This document shows, one piece after another, positions 1 to 8,589 of a DNA stretch of 17,944 bases. The notes under the pieces are model-generated. The model was not told where the DNA came from. It saw only the letters and a program-made list of their open reading frames with translations, and did no database searches. Position numbers and translations under genes: made by a program. Within the stretch, counting starts at the first letter, position 1. The number at the start of each line of letters is the position of its first letter. The DNA is from Muribaculaceae bacterium (lineage in GTDB: Bacteria; Bacteroidota; Bacteroidia; Bacteroidales; Muribaculaceae): NCBI GenBank assembly GCA_009775195.1, contig VSPF01000040.1, positions 1 to 17,944 of the forward strand, in the 5' to 3' direction.

Positions 1-1854
1 CGATACGAGCCTGTACTGGTCACCGTCGAGTATGACCGGTTTGAGACGGTTGTACTCTTTGATTGACTGCTTGCAATATGCCAGTTCGTCGGCAGAGAGG
101 TCGTGGAGGTTGAGGTCGAAGCCAAGTTTGCCCATCATAGCCACATTTGTGCGGAATTTAATCGGGGCCTTCTTGTTCCATGTCGTCACGTGGGCACACT
201 GCACCTTGGTGGGGAACACCTGTGAGAAGCCGTACTGAATAAACAGTCGCTCGATGGGGTCGGTGTTATCACTGGGCCACATTTCGGTGAAATACTTGAG
301 GCCTTCGTAGTCTGTGCGGCCACCGCCACCCGAGCAGAGCATCATGGGCAGGTCAGGATACTTGGCCTTAATCCGGTCGAGCACCTTATAGAGTCCGCGA
401 ACATAATCGACATAGAGCTTTTCTTGATTTTTACCTTCGAAATTAGAGTAAATATTGGTGATGGGGCTATTGCAATCCCATTTGAAATAAGCTATTTCAG
501 GATATTTTGTCATAAGATTGTCAACGACACCGAATACGTAATCCTGAACCTTGGGGTTAGCCAGGTCGAGCACGAGCTGGTTGCGGAAATAGTATTCGTC
601 GCGGTTGGGGAGGGTTATAACCCAGTCTTTGTGCTTCTCATAAAGCTCTGATTTTGGGTTAACCATCTCTGGCTCAATCCAAATGCCGAATTTCACGCCT
701 TGCTTTTTGGCCTCCTCGGTGAGACGGCCTATACCGTTTGGCAACTTGTCGGCAGTCTCGTCCCAGTCGCCAAGGCCCTGGGTGTCGCTGTTGCGGGGAT
801 ATTTGTTTGCAAACCAGCCATCGTCGAGAAGGAACATATCTACACCGAGTTCTTTTGCCTCGCCAATGAGTTTTACAAGCTTATCCTCGTCGAAATCAAA
901 GTATGTGGCCTCCCAGTTGTTGAGAAGTGTCATACGGTTACCCTCGCCATCTTTAACCTGGTGACGGCGAGCCCAGTCGTGAAGGTTGCGGCTTGCCTCG
1001 CCGGTACCACGGTCGCTGAGGGTAAAGATAAACTCGGGAGTGACGAAAGTCTCGCCCTTGGCAAGCGGATATGTCGAGAAGTAAGGGTTGATGCCGCTGA
1101 TTACGCGCAGGTCGCCGAGATTGTCGACCTCGAAAACATAGCGAAAGTTGCCGGTCCAGCCGAGGGTGCCGACGAGGACGTCGCCATCGGTCTCGGTAGC
1201 CTCGTCACCGAGCGACAATTGGAAGAAAGGCGACACAAACATATCGGCACGGGCACCGAGTTTGGTGTCAACGACCTTCTTGCCGTAGTGCAGTTCCTGA
1301 CTCAACTTGTTTGCCTCGTTTGCCCACTCGCCGCTATACTGTGTGAGGACATATTTGGGAGCAGTAAGATGGAGCATCGAAGATGCGTATTTCTCGAGCT
1401 CGACGGGGTGTTTCTCATTATTAGTGATTTCAGTCCACGATTTAAACACATTCTCAGGGCCGAAGGCTGCAAGGTGAAGTTTCACCTCGTCGGCATATTC
1501 GGGGTCGGCGAGGGTAATAACCGTTTCTTTATATCCGTCACGGTTGAAAACCTCGTGACCCTTATATTTAAGGAGTGTCGACGAGTTTGGAGTAGCCGTG
1601 CGGTTTATATGCAATGCCGGCTCGAAATAGTCTTCCATGCCGTGGGTAAGGTATGCTTCCTTACCTTTGGGGAGGTTGGCATATTCGGCAGCATCGGCAA
1701 GCCGTTGGCCGAAATATGACTGGTAGAGACGTCCGTCATCACCGACGGTATATACCAGGGCCGTGGCATCGGTCTCTACGGGAATGATTTCCACGGCCGC
1801 ACAAAAATTGGCGGAAATTGCAAGAGCCGCGAAAGTCAAAACGCTTGATTTCAT
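1..1854 (-). CDS. GH36 alpha-galactosidase, 3' end cut by the window edge
   Basis: Predicted retaining alpha-galactosidase that removes terminal alpha-galactose from galacto-oligosaccharides or galactomannan fragments, probably in the periplasm. The frame is open from the ATG at 1854 to base 1 (618 codons, no stop), so the C-terminal part is missing; GH36 enzymes of this type usually have about 700-740 residues. Residues 1-20 form a signal peptide ending near NFCAA. An N-terminal beta-sandwich leads into the catalytic barrel, with LLDDGWF around residues 341-347, then GIWIEPEMV. KWDCN carries the likely nucleophile Asp460, and a CSGGGGR loop precedes WPSDNTDP with the likely acid/base Asp529. 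These are the standard GH36 signatures, so the family call is secure; the natural substrate is inferred from the neighbouring beta-mannosidase. The gene is separated from the upstream HTCS gene by 174 bp containing its own -7 box. The start is supported by the signal peptide. Confidence 0.93.
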   Translation of the reverse strand, partial: MKSSVLTFAALAISANFCAAVEIIPVETDATALVYTVGDDGRLYQSYFGQRLADAAEYANLPKGKEAYLTHGMEDYFEPALHINRTATPNSSTLLKYKGHEVFNRDGYKETVITLADPEYADEVKLHLAAFGPENVFKSWTEITNNEKHPVELEKYASSMLHLTAPKYVLTQYSGEWANEANKLSQELHYGKKVVDTKLGARADMFVSPFFQLSLGDEATETDGDVLVGTLGWTGNFRYVFEVDNLGDLRVISGINPYFSTYPLAKGETFVTPEFIFTLSDRGTGEASRNLHDWARRHQVKDGEGNRMTLLNNWEATYFDFDEDKLVKLIGEAKELGVDMFLLDDGWFANKYPRNSDTQGLGDWDETADKLPNGIGRLTEEAKKQGVKFGIWIEPEMVNPKSELYEKHKDWVITLPNRDEYYFRNQLVLDLANPKVQDYVFGVVDNLMTKYPEIAYFKWDCNSPITNIYSNFEGKNQEKLYVDYVRGLYKVLDRIKAKYPDLPMMLCSGGGGRTDYEGLKYFTEMWPSDNTDPIERLFIQYGFSQVFPTKVQCAHVTTWNKKAPIKFRTNVAMMGKLGFDLNLHDLSADELAYCKQSIKEYNRLKPVILDGDQYRLVS

Positions 1855-1886
1855 GATTATTAGTTTAATTATAATTTTAAGATACG

Positions 1887-1942
1887 ATTTTGCACCGTGG
1901 CGGCAGGAGCATTCGTAAGTCCTTACCGACACAGTGCAAAAT
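1887..1942. repeat. Inverted repeat overlapping the alpha-galactosidase promoter
   Basis: Two 13-bp arms, ATTTTGCACCGTG at 1887-1899 and CACAGTGCAAAAT at 1930-1942, are inverted copies with one mismatch (12/13), which is a G-U pair in RNA. The 30-bp spacer holds a smaller dyad (GTAAG, TC, CTTAC). The right arm overlaps the -7 box of the alpha-galactosidase promoter and the left arm lies in the expected leader. The position fits a regulator binding site around the transcription start better than a terminator, because no T-run follows on either strand. Function is unknown. Confidence 0.6.
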
Positions 1943-1944
1943 TA
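1937..1944 (-). promoter_or_regulatory. Bacteroidetes -7 box of the alpha-galactosidase gene
   Basis: On the minus strand this reads TAATTTTG, an exact match to the TAnnTTTG -7 consensus of the Bacteroidetes primary sigma factor. The expected transcription start is near 1930, giving a leader of about 75 nt before the ATG at 1854. No good -33 TTTG lies at the usual 19-21 bp spacing, as is common for activator-dependent promoters. The SusC promoter has the same box followed by the same GCA. Confidence 0.65.
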
Positions 1945-1971
1945 GTCTATGAAGTTAAAAAAAACTATGTC

Positions 1972-1984
1972 AAACAAACCAAAA
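1972..1984 (-). promoter_or_regulatory. Candidate HTCS operator, copy 1
   Basis: The minus strand reads TTTTGGTTTGTTT. This matches 12 of 13 bases of TTTTGGTGTGTTT upstream of SusC (15418-15430). Here it ends 27 bp before the -7 box; in the SusC promoter the gap is 28 bp. Shared sequence at shared spacing in two promoters of one PUL suggests an activator site, most simply for the HTCS encoded at 2029-6036. Binding is inferred, not shown. Confidence 0.5.
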
Positions 1985-2028
1985 TATGGCAATTCCGCTT
2001 CAAAAAGGCCATTTACACGTTACATGCC

Positions 2029-5000
2029 CTACTGCTCGTCGCCATCCTTGCCTTTCGAGCGACACTGTTTCTCGAAATCTTTTGGCGTCATGCCGAATTG
2101 TTTGAAGAAAAGTTTACTGAAATACGACGGGGTGGCTATGCCTACCATATAGCAAACATCGCCTATGCGGTAACGGCCGTCCTGTATTAGCTCGGCCGCC
2201 TTTTTGAGCTTTATTGTGCGTATGACCTCGATGGGCGACAGGCCGAAGAGCGACTTAATTCTCCTAAGCAGGGCCGAACGGCTCATGTTGAGTTCGTCGC
2301 AGAGGCTGTCGACACTGAAATTCTCGTCAGAGATATGCTCCTCAATCAGTGCGCGCACCTTCTCCATAAATTCCCGGTCAGCCTCGCCTACCTGGGCATT
2401 CTCGGATGTATAGAACGGATTCTTGGCAAATGCCTCGCGTTCGCGGCGGCGGTTGTCGAGGATAGAGTTGATGAGGTTTCTGAGATACTTGATAGAGAAA
2501 GGTTTCTCAACATAAGCCTCGGCACCATACTGCAGACCTTGTATTTTACTCTCGAGGTCGTTTTTGGCTGTTATAAATACCAGCGGTATATGGCTGAGGT
2601 TCATATCCAACTTGACGGCATTACACAATTCGAGGCCGTCCATTTCGGGCATCATTATGTCGGTCAGGATAAGGTCGGGCTGGTTGGTCTTTAGCTTTTC
2701 GAGGGCTTCGACACCATTACGCGCTGTTGTGACCACAAACGAGGTAGACAACTGCTCGGCCAGGAAATTGAGGATGTTTTCGTTATCCTCGACCAGGAGA
2801 ATATTGAACACGTCAGACCTTGGTTTGGCCTGGTTCGACTCGGCAGCAAGCATATAGGCACCGATTTCGGGGTCGTGAGCAGGTTCCTCGGCAACAGGTT
2901 CTATTACCGGCAGTCTGAGTACGAACACGTTACAATCATCGCCAGGATTATTCTCGAGTTCGAGGTTGCCGCCGAGCAGAGCTGCCAGCGACCGCGACAA
3001 AGGCAGACCTATGCCGACACCGTTCTTGACCTTGGCTGCGGCATCAGTCTGGTAGAACACTCGGAAGATGCTCTCGCGGTCCTCGTCTTTGATTTTCTGG
3101 CCATCGCTGGCTACCTTTACCACAAAGTCGTCGCCGTCGCGGGTCAGACTGAGCCGCACTACCGACTGCCCGTATTTGCGGGCGTTGTTGAGCAGGTTGC
3201 TCACAATCTTGGTCAGAGCCTCGCGGTCGGTCGTAACGACCAGTGGCTCGGGGTCGATTTCGCGCACGAGTGTTTTGCCGTCGAGGTGAAGCGGGGTTTC
3301 GAAACGGTCTGCAATATCGTTGAGCAGGGCCGTGACATTGACATTCTCTCTTTTGAGGGTAAGACGGCTCGAATCGATTTTTTCAAAATCGAGCAACTGG
3401 CCTGTCAGTTCGAGCAAGCGGTGTGTGTTCTTTCGCGTTACCGACAGATACTTTCTAAACTGGGGGTCGTCAATCTTCAAATCTTCCATCGCCTCGAGCG
3501 GCAGGTCAATCAGCGACAGCGGAGTGCGTATTTCGTGCGCGATTTCAGTAAAGAAGTTAACCTTGCTGCGATATAGTTCTTTATCTTTTGCATCTATCAA
3601 AGCCTGCTCGTGTGTGCGCAACTGCTTTTCCTTGCGATTGCGATACCATAGGAACCACAAAGTGGCAATGACCACGATGAGCAATATGTATATACCGTAT
3701 GCCCATGCCGACTTCCACCATGGCGGCAATATGGTGATTTCGAGCTGCCGAGTGGCACTGCCGGGGCCGTTTTCGGCGCGGATTTCGAGATTATATTTCC
3801 CCGGCGCGAGATTGGCAAACGATATCTCGTTGTCCTTCATCGCAATCCACTCGTCGCTGACAGGCATCAGGCGGTAACTGAGCGAAATCTGGCCGAGGTG
3901 TCTGAATTCGGGCGAGGCTATCGACAATGAAAAAGTCGACTCGTCGTGGGCCAGTTTGATATTGTCGGCAAAGATGATATTTTCCTTCAGAGTTTTATCC
4001 CTGCCCGGGCGCACCTCTTCGTTGAGTACGTTAAGGCCGGTAAAATAAATCGGCAGCGCGGCATTGATTTCTTTATAGTCATCGGGCTTGAACGACACGA
4101 AGCCGTTGATGCCGCCCATATATACGGTGCCGTCGGGAGTCGTTACCGCCGATTTATAGTTGAACTGGTCGAAGGGTAGTCCGTCGCTGCGCGTAAAGAC
4201 CCTCACACCGGCGTTCGAAGGCGTGAAACGCACCAGGCCTTTGTTGGTACCGAACCACAAATTCTTGCCCCTGTCCTCGACAGCGCTATAGACCACGTTG
4301 TCGGGCAAGCCGTCGGCTATGCCGTATGTCACAAAGGAATCAGAGTCTTTGTCGTACATGCTCAATCCGCCCCTGTCGGTCGAGAACCATACGCGCCCGC
4401 CGGTATCCTCCATAATCGAGTTTATCGAGTTCGAAAGCAGCCCGTTGGGATTTGCCGAGTTCTGGTCGTAGGTATATGCTCTAAAGGAGCCGTTGGCCTT
4501 GTTGTACTTCCAGATGCCGTTGCCCATGGTACCGAGCCACAAGGTTCCGTCGGTAGCCTCGTACATACAGAAAATCCAGTCGTAACTGGTCTCGGTCATG
4601 TGTTCGAACTTGCTCTCGCCCCTGCGGCGACGATAGAGGGCGAACGAAAGCCCTACCCATTCGTTGCCCTCACTGTCGATGATATACGAGTAGACATTGT
4701 TGTCGATTTCGTCGTTGAGCGGAAAGACCTTTGTCACAGCCCCGGCATCGGGCGAGAAACGGTAGAGGCCCGAGCGAGAAAACGAAGAATATATCTCGCC
4801 GTCGTACGAGGTCATCGACAACACTATTTTATCTGATTTATTTACGTAATCGGGCACGTACAGCTTGTGTCCCGAAGGGTCGAGGACATTTATGCCCGCA
4901 GTCTCGGTGCCGACCCAAATCTGTCCTCGGCGGTCGCGCGACATGCCCAGGACAAGACGGCCCGAAATGCCGTCTTTGAGCCCGTAGTTGGTAAATGCGA

Positions 5001-6036
5001 ATTTGCGGCGCGGCATATAGCTGGCACCGCCGAACATCGACCCTATCCAGGCACCCCCGTCATTGTCGCGGTATATGGTATAGACTGTATTGTCGGACAA
5101 AGAGAATGGGTCGAGGGGGTCTTCGTAGATAAAGTCCTCGTGCCCGCTCACCAGGTCGTAGACATACAGCCCCGAGTGCGTGCCAATCCATAATTCATCG
5201 TCGAAACACATCAGGTCGCGCAGATATATGTTGCCGCTGCCGCTGAATGGCAGCTTGCGGATTGTGCCTAAGCCGGGGTCGTATTCATACAGGTTGCCAC
5301 GTATTGTACCTACGATAATATTGCCTGTCGGCGCGGCACAAAGCGTCAGGAAGTCGCAATCTGTGACTACCGACCCATTGCTGGCCTTTACACGGACGAA
5401 GTCGTCGGAGTCGGCATTATACCGGTAAATAGCCTCGCCCGAAACCACCACCCACACGTTGCCGTCTTCGCTGACACAAATATCGGACGGGAACACCTTC
5501 TTAAAGCTGCTCTCGGCGGCAAATGTATAGTGCTTTATGGCTCCGTCGCGGTATAGATACACGCCTTCGTCGGGCAACAGGGCCCACACGCTGCCACGCC
5601 GGTCGCCGGTGATGGTCTGCACCCAATTATCGGGCATCTGACCGTCTGTGGGGGTGAGGCCGACAAAGTGTATGCGGTCGCCATGAGGGTCGTACTGATA
5701 GATGCCACGGTCGGTACCTATCCAGAGTATGGAATTTTCGTCTTCGTAGAGAGAACCGATATTATTGTTTCCGCACTGTAGGTCTTGGTCATAGCACTCG
5801 TAAACTCGCATGGTACTACCGTCGTAACGATTGAGACCGTTCTTGGTGCCGAACCACATAAAGCCCAGCCTGTCGTGCGCAATACACTTTACATTGTTGG
5901 CCGACAGGCCGTCGCTGCTGTCGATGTGGCGGAAATTGTATTGGGGCGCCGCATGTGCGCCTGTCAGCGGCAGGGCGGTGAACATGAGCACGGCTGTCAA
6001 TAAATAGCAGAGATATAGACGAGAACGGTTCTTCAT
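2029..6036 (-). CDS. Hybrid two-component system (HTCS) sensor/regulator
   Basis: One-protein two-component system that senses a periplasmic oligosaccharide and activates PUL genes; about 1335 residues, a normal HTCS length. The order is: signal peptide (1-30); periplasmic Reg_prop beta-propeller repeats with motifs such as LWIGT, LWLGT and LWFGT (about 35-645); a Y_Y_Y domain (about 690-765); a membrane helix (776-798); and a HisKA dimerisation domain with FTEIAHEIRTP, phospho-acceptor His834. An HATPase domain follows, with an N-box (SNLLNNARKYG) and an intact G2 loop (NGVGIGLPLS). The receiver spans about 1077-1195, with acidic pocket Glu1083/Asp1084, phospho-acceptor Asp1126 in LTDIMMPEMDG and conserved Lys1178. 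A C-terminal AraC helix-turn-helix spans about 1220-1328. The G1 loop reads SDGQKI, lacking the second glycine of DxGxG. The ATG at 6036 is preferred over a TTG at 6045. It follows the GH-D gene by 68 bp with no terminator seen, so the two are probably cotranscribed. Confidence 0.96.
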   Translation of the reverse strand: MKNRSRLYLCYLLTAVLMFTALPLTGAHAAPQYNFRHIDSSDGLSANNVKCIAHDRLGFMWFGTKNGLNRYDGSTMRVYECYDQDLQCGNNNIGSLYEDENSILWIGTDRGIYQYDPHGDRIHFVGLTPTDGQMPDNWVQTITGDRRGSVWALLPDEGVYLYRDGAIKHYTFAAESSFKKVFPSDICVSEDGNVWVVVSGEAIYRYNADSDDFVRVKASNGSVVTDCDFLTLCAAPTGNIIVGTIRGNLYEYDPGLGTIRKLPFSGSGNIYLRDLMCFDDELWIGTHSGLYVYDLVSGHEDFIYEDPLDPFSLSDNTVYTIYRDNDGGAWIGSMFGGASYMPRRKFAFTNYGLKDGISGRLVLGMSRDRRGQIWVGTETAGINVLDPSGHKLYVPDYVNKSDKIVLSMTSYDGEIYSSFSRSGLYRFSPDAGAVTKVFPLNDEIDNNVYSYIIDSEGNEWVGLSFALYRRRRGESKFEHMTETSYDWIFCMYEATDGTLWLGTMGNGIWKYNKANGSFRAYTYDQNSANPNGLLSNSINSIMEDTGGRVWFSTDRGGLSMYDKDSDSFVTYGIADGLPDNVVYSAVEDRGKNLWFGTNKGLVRFTPSNAGVRVFTRSDGLPFDQFNYKSAVTTPDGTVYMGGINGFVSFKPDDYKEINAALPIYFTGLNVLNEEVRPGRDKTLKENIIFADNIKLAHDESTFSLSIASPEFRHLGQISLSYRLMPVSDEWIAMKDNEISFANLAPGKYNLEIRAENGPGSATRQLEITILPPWWKSAWAYGIYILLIVVIATLWFLWYRNRKEKQLRTHEQALIDAKDKELYRSKVNFFTEIAHEIRTPLSLIDLPLEAMEDLKIDDPQFRKYLSVTRKNTHRLLELTGQLLDFEKIDSSRLTLKRENVNVTALLNDIADRFETPLHLDGKTLVREIDPEPLVVTTDREALTKIVSNLLNNARKYGQSVVRLSLTRDGDDFVVKVASDGQKIKDEDRESIFRVFYQTDAAAKVKNGVGIGLPLSRSLAALLGGNLELENNPGDDCNVFVLRLPVIEPVAEEPAHDPEIGAYMLAAESNQAKPRSDVFNILLVEDNENILNFLAEQLSTSFVVTTARNGVEALEKLKTNQPDLILTDIMMPEMDGLELCNAVKLDMNLSHIPLVFITAKNDLESKIQGLQYGAEAYVEKPFSIKYLRNLINSILDNRRREREAFAKNPFYTSENAQVGEADREFMEKVRALIEEHISDENFSVDSLCDELNMSRSALLRRIKSLFGLSPIEVIRTIKLKKAAELIQDGRYRIGDVCYMVGIATPSYFSKLFFKQFGMTPKDFEKQCRSKGKDGDEQ

Positions 6037-6104
6037 GGTTAACAAACTTTCATAAATCGAAATGGAGATGCCATCCTGGGCCCCTCATGACGATAGAGCT
6101 TCGC

Positions 6105-8528
6105 TTATTTCAATATTACCTTTTCAGAGCAAGTGTAGCCCGAGCGCAGCCTTACCGACACAATGGCAATGCCGGTGACACTGCCTGTCGATACGACGGC
6201 ATCGGTAACTCCCTCGTTACAAGTATTTAAAGAATTGATGGCTGAGCCATCAATTCCATAAATATTTATAGCCGAGATAGGTTCGGTGGCCACGGCACTT
6301 ACATTGCCGCCGCCGGCCTTCAGCGTCACGGACTTATCGTTGTCGACCGCCACACCGTCGACACCCGAGAAATTGCGGCGCTCGAAGCGGTAGATGCGTA
6401 CGTCCTTTGCAGGGATAGATACCTTCACGTCGGCCGGCGCACAGCTTGTGCCGTTCCAAAGCTCCTTGACGTTGACAAAATCAGCCTTGTCGATGCCAAG
6501 ACGCTCGAAATCTACGGATTTGTCGAGCGGATTTCCCTTGTCGAAGTTGAACACGACGTAATAGAAAGCCCCTGGAGTATCGAGTATAAACTCGTTGTCG
6601 GTTGCAATATCGTCGGTGCCATAAAGAGAAGTGAGGTGAAGGAACGTGCCTTCGACAGGACGGAAAGAACGGCCTAGCCGGCCAACCTCGGTGAGGTCTT
6701 TGTTGCTTGCAAATTTCACTACTCGCGCACGCTCGGCATCGGTGCCGACAATCTTCACATTCTGGTTATTATACTTCATTGTCGCACCTTCGTATGCGTA
6801 TGTGCCGCCAAGGAGTGTCATGCCGGTGATGAGGCCGCAGGTATAGCGTATGCGTGCCTCGTTTTCGTCGGGCGAACCTTTGCCTGTAAAGACCTTGTTG
6901 AGGCACATGTGGTCGGGGTCGTTGAATGCATAGCACTGGTCGAGCCACCACGAACCGTTGATACAGTTGAGCGTGTACATAGAGTTGTTGAGTTCGCCCC
7001 AGGCATCGCAACCGATACGGCGCACATGGGCCTTGGCGGGGAAAACGGGCGCAATCGAGAAGTCGAGAACCATATCGCCGGCCATTTCGAGTATATAGTC
7101 CATGCCATAGTTATATGCCATCATGCCGGTGGTGACATCGGGGTTGTACCAGTGGTCGGCTTCCTGCGAACCGTTGTTCATAAAGTCGATTTTAACGAAC
7201 TCGAAGCCGTCGTCTTTAAACTCCTGGAAACGCTTGCGGTTAGCCTCTTTCACGGCAGGGTGCGTGGGGTCGAGGGAATAAGCCGAAATCTTGCGGGGTT
7301 TGCCATTGGCGGTGAGCACCACGTCTTTACGCGAATAGGTCTTGCCATCGACAGTCTCATAGGGGTAATCCGAAACCTCGTTGTCGCTACCGAGCCATAG
7401 CGAGAACGGTGTGTGATAGATACCGGGGCGATATCCCATTTCTTTGCATCGCTGGGCAAACTGGCGGCGCTCCATGCGGCTCATGTTGTCCCAGAACGAG
7501 TCGAGAACCATCCAGCACACGCCGTCCTCACCGGCAAAACCGGTTGGTTTGATTTCTTTTTCGAAGAAATCGAGAACCGACATCGTCGAGGTGTAGTTGA
7601 GCTGTGCCTCCTGTCCGCCCCAGCTCTGCCATCCGAAGAGGGCTTTGTCGCCGGTCTTCATCTCGAGTTTGGGGCAAAGGACTGTGTTGGCCTTACCATA
7701 GGTTTCGAGGCCCTGGCGCCAGTCGCCAAAAAAGCCGACCATAAATTTAGGCGATACCACGCGGGCACCCTTCACGGCACCGTGCTTGTCGATGGGCGAG
7801 TTGTTGCCGAAGCTGCCATTGTCCCATGTGCGCGGACTTACATAACCGGCATTAGCCACCAGACGGCGCACGCGGTTAGTAGAGTTCGGAGTGACGGTGA
7901 CAGACGATTTCCACACCGAATGGTCGACCGAGCCGATTACAATTCCCTCGCGAGAAGCGACATTGAAAAGGGCTGTAGCCTCGCACGAGGTGACAGGCTG
8001 GCCGGTAGACCAACGCACAGTAGCAAATGTAGCCCAGTTGTCGTTGGCAAAAGGCATGTTGTAGACCCGGTTTTCAGACGTGGGCAACGGCAGGGTGTTT
8101 GTCGTCGTGACAACAATAGGGTTAATCTGACGCGACGAGGTAGTTCCCGACTGAGCCACAACCGCCCCCTCGAAAAGGGCATAGGGGAGCTCGAGGTAAA
8201 CCGTTACTATTTGCTCGAGGTCGGGACTGCCAGCCTTGGTAAAGGTCCATGTGAAACGACGGCCTTGTCCGAAAGCATCGTTGACGTCTTCCTCCTTCTT
8301 TGTGACAGAAGAATATTTATCTGACTGCAACTCGACGTCGTTCTGGTCGAGGGCTATCATGGTCACGCCTCCGAAGAGTTTCTTCCCAGCCTGCTCTACC
8401 GTCATTTTTTTTGTGGACGACATTTCGAACTTCCAGCCGCCATACTCGGCATCGAGGTCACCGGAGGCAAAGACCGGCATGCACGATAGCCCGGCAAGGA
8501 GCAATGCCATGTATCTGACTGATTTCAT
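6105..8528 (-). CDS. Clan GH-D glycosidase (GH36/GH27-like) with T9SS-like C-terminus
   Basis: Predicted secreted alpha-galactosidase-type enzyme of 807 residues; alpha-N-acetylgalactosaminidase or another alpha-specificity is possible. The ATG at 8528 is chosen because it begins a proper signal peptide (MKSVRYMALLLAGL, cleavage near VFAS); an in-frame TTG at 8570 would add 14 residues. A beta-rich N-terminal region (about 25-295) precedes the barrel. FGWQSWGG (about 298-305) starts the catalytic part, and SLDPTHP leads to FVKIDFMNNG with likely nucleophile Asp448. RRIGCDAWGE (Asp508, possible acid/base) and NDPDHM (537-539 region) follow. These motifs belong to clan GH-D but differ from the classical GH36 enzyme at 1-1854. 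After about residue 720 an extra C-terminal module ends in IYGIDGS and SEKVILK, resembling a T9SS type A sorting domain, so the enzyme may be exported to or across the outer membrane. It lies just after a terminator and its own promoter, and precedes the HTCS gene. Confidence 0.8.
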   Translation of the reverse strand: MKSVRYMALLLAGLSCMPVFASGDLDAEYGGWKFEMSSTKKMTVEQAGKKLFGGVTMIALDQNDVELQSDKYSSVTKKEEDVNDAFGQGRRFTWTFTKAGSPDLEQIVTVYLELPYALFEGAVVAQSGTTSSRQINPIVVTTTNTLPLPTSENRVYNMPFANDNWATFATVRWSTGQPVTSCEATALFNVASREGIVIGSVDHSVWKSSVTVTPNSTNRVRRLVANAGYVSPRTWDNGSFGNNSPIDKHGAVKGARVVSPKFMVGFFGDWRQGLETYGKANTVLCPKLEMKTGDKALFGWQSWGGQEAQLNYTSTMSVLDFFEKEIKPTGFAGEDGVCWMVLDSFWDNMSRMERRQFAQRCKEMGYRPGIYHTPFSLWLGSDNEVSDYPYETVDGKTYSRKDVVLTANGKPRKISAYSLDPTHPAVKEANRKRFQEFKDDGFEFVKIDFMNNGSQEADHWYNPDVTTGMMAYNYGMDYILEMAGDMVLDFSIAPVFPAKAHVRRIGCDAWGELNNSMYTLNCINGSWWLDQCYAFNDPDHMCLNKVFTGKGSPDENEARIRYTCGLITGMTLLGGTYAYEGATMKYNNQNVKIVGTDAERARVVKFASNKDLTEVGRLGRSFRPVEGTFLHLTSLYGTDDIATDNEFILDTPGAFYYVVFNFDKGNPLDKSVDFERLGIDKADFVNVKELWNGTSCAPADVKVSIPAKDVRIYRFERRNFSGVDGVAVDNDKSVTLKAGGGNVSAVATEPISAINIYGIDGSAINSLNTCNEGVTDAVVSTGSVTGIAIVSVRLRSGYTCSEKVILK

Positions 8529-8549
8529 ATTTACTGATTTAAGGATGTG

Positions 8550-8581
8550 TAAAATTAGTAAATTTATCAAATTCTCGCAAA
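8550..8581 (-). promoter_or_regulatory. Promoter of the GH-D glycosidase / HTCS unit
   Basis: On the minus strand, TTTG (8581-8578), a 20-bp spacer and TAATTTTA (8557-8550) match the Bacteroidetes -33/-7 layout, except that the last base of the -7 box is A instead of G. The expected start is near 8543, 15 bp before the chosen ATG. It lies directly downstream of the terminator at 8590-8640, which supports a new transcription unit here. No copy of the 13-bp operator candidate is seen at the matching position. Confidence 0.55.
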
Positions 8582-8589
8582 TGATAAAG

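Noticed and set aside
700..1719. A 339-codon open frame on the plus strand
   Set aside because: It lies wholly opposite the GH36 gene, whose minus-strand translation has clear catalytic motifs; the plus-strand product shows no recognisable domain. It is a codon-usage shadow.
1887..1942. Invertible (phase-variable) promoter flanked by inverted repeats
   Set aside because: The arms are only 13 bp with a 30-bp spacer, the -7 box overlaps an arm instead of lying between them, and no recombinase gene is near.
1897..2190. A small plus-strand frame in the alpha-galactosidase/HTCS gap
   Set aside because: It starts in the promoter region and runs into the antisense of the HTCS C-terminus; no recognisable protein features.
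7413..8324. A 303-codon open frame on the plus strand
   Set aside because: Antisense to the clan GH-D enzyme, no start context or recognisable motifs; the minus-strand gene explains the region.
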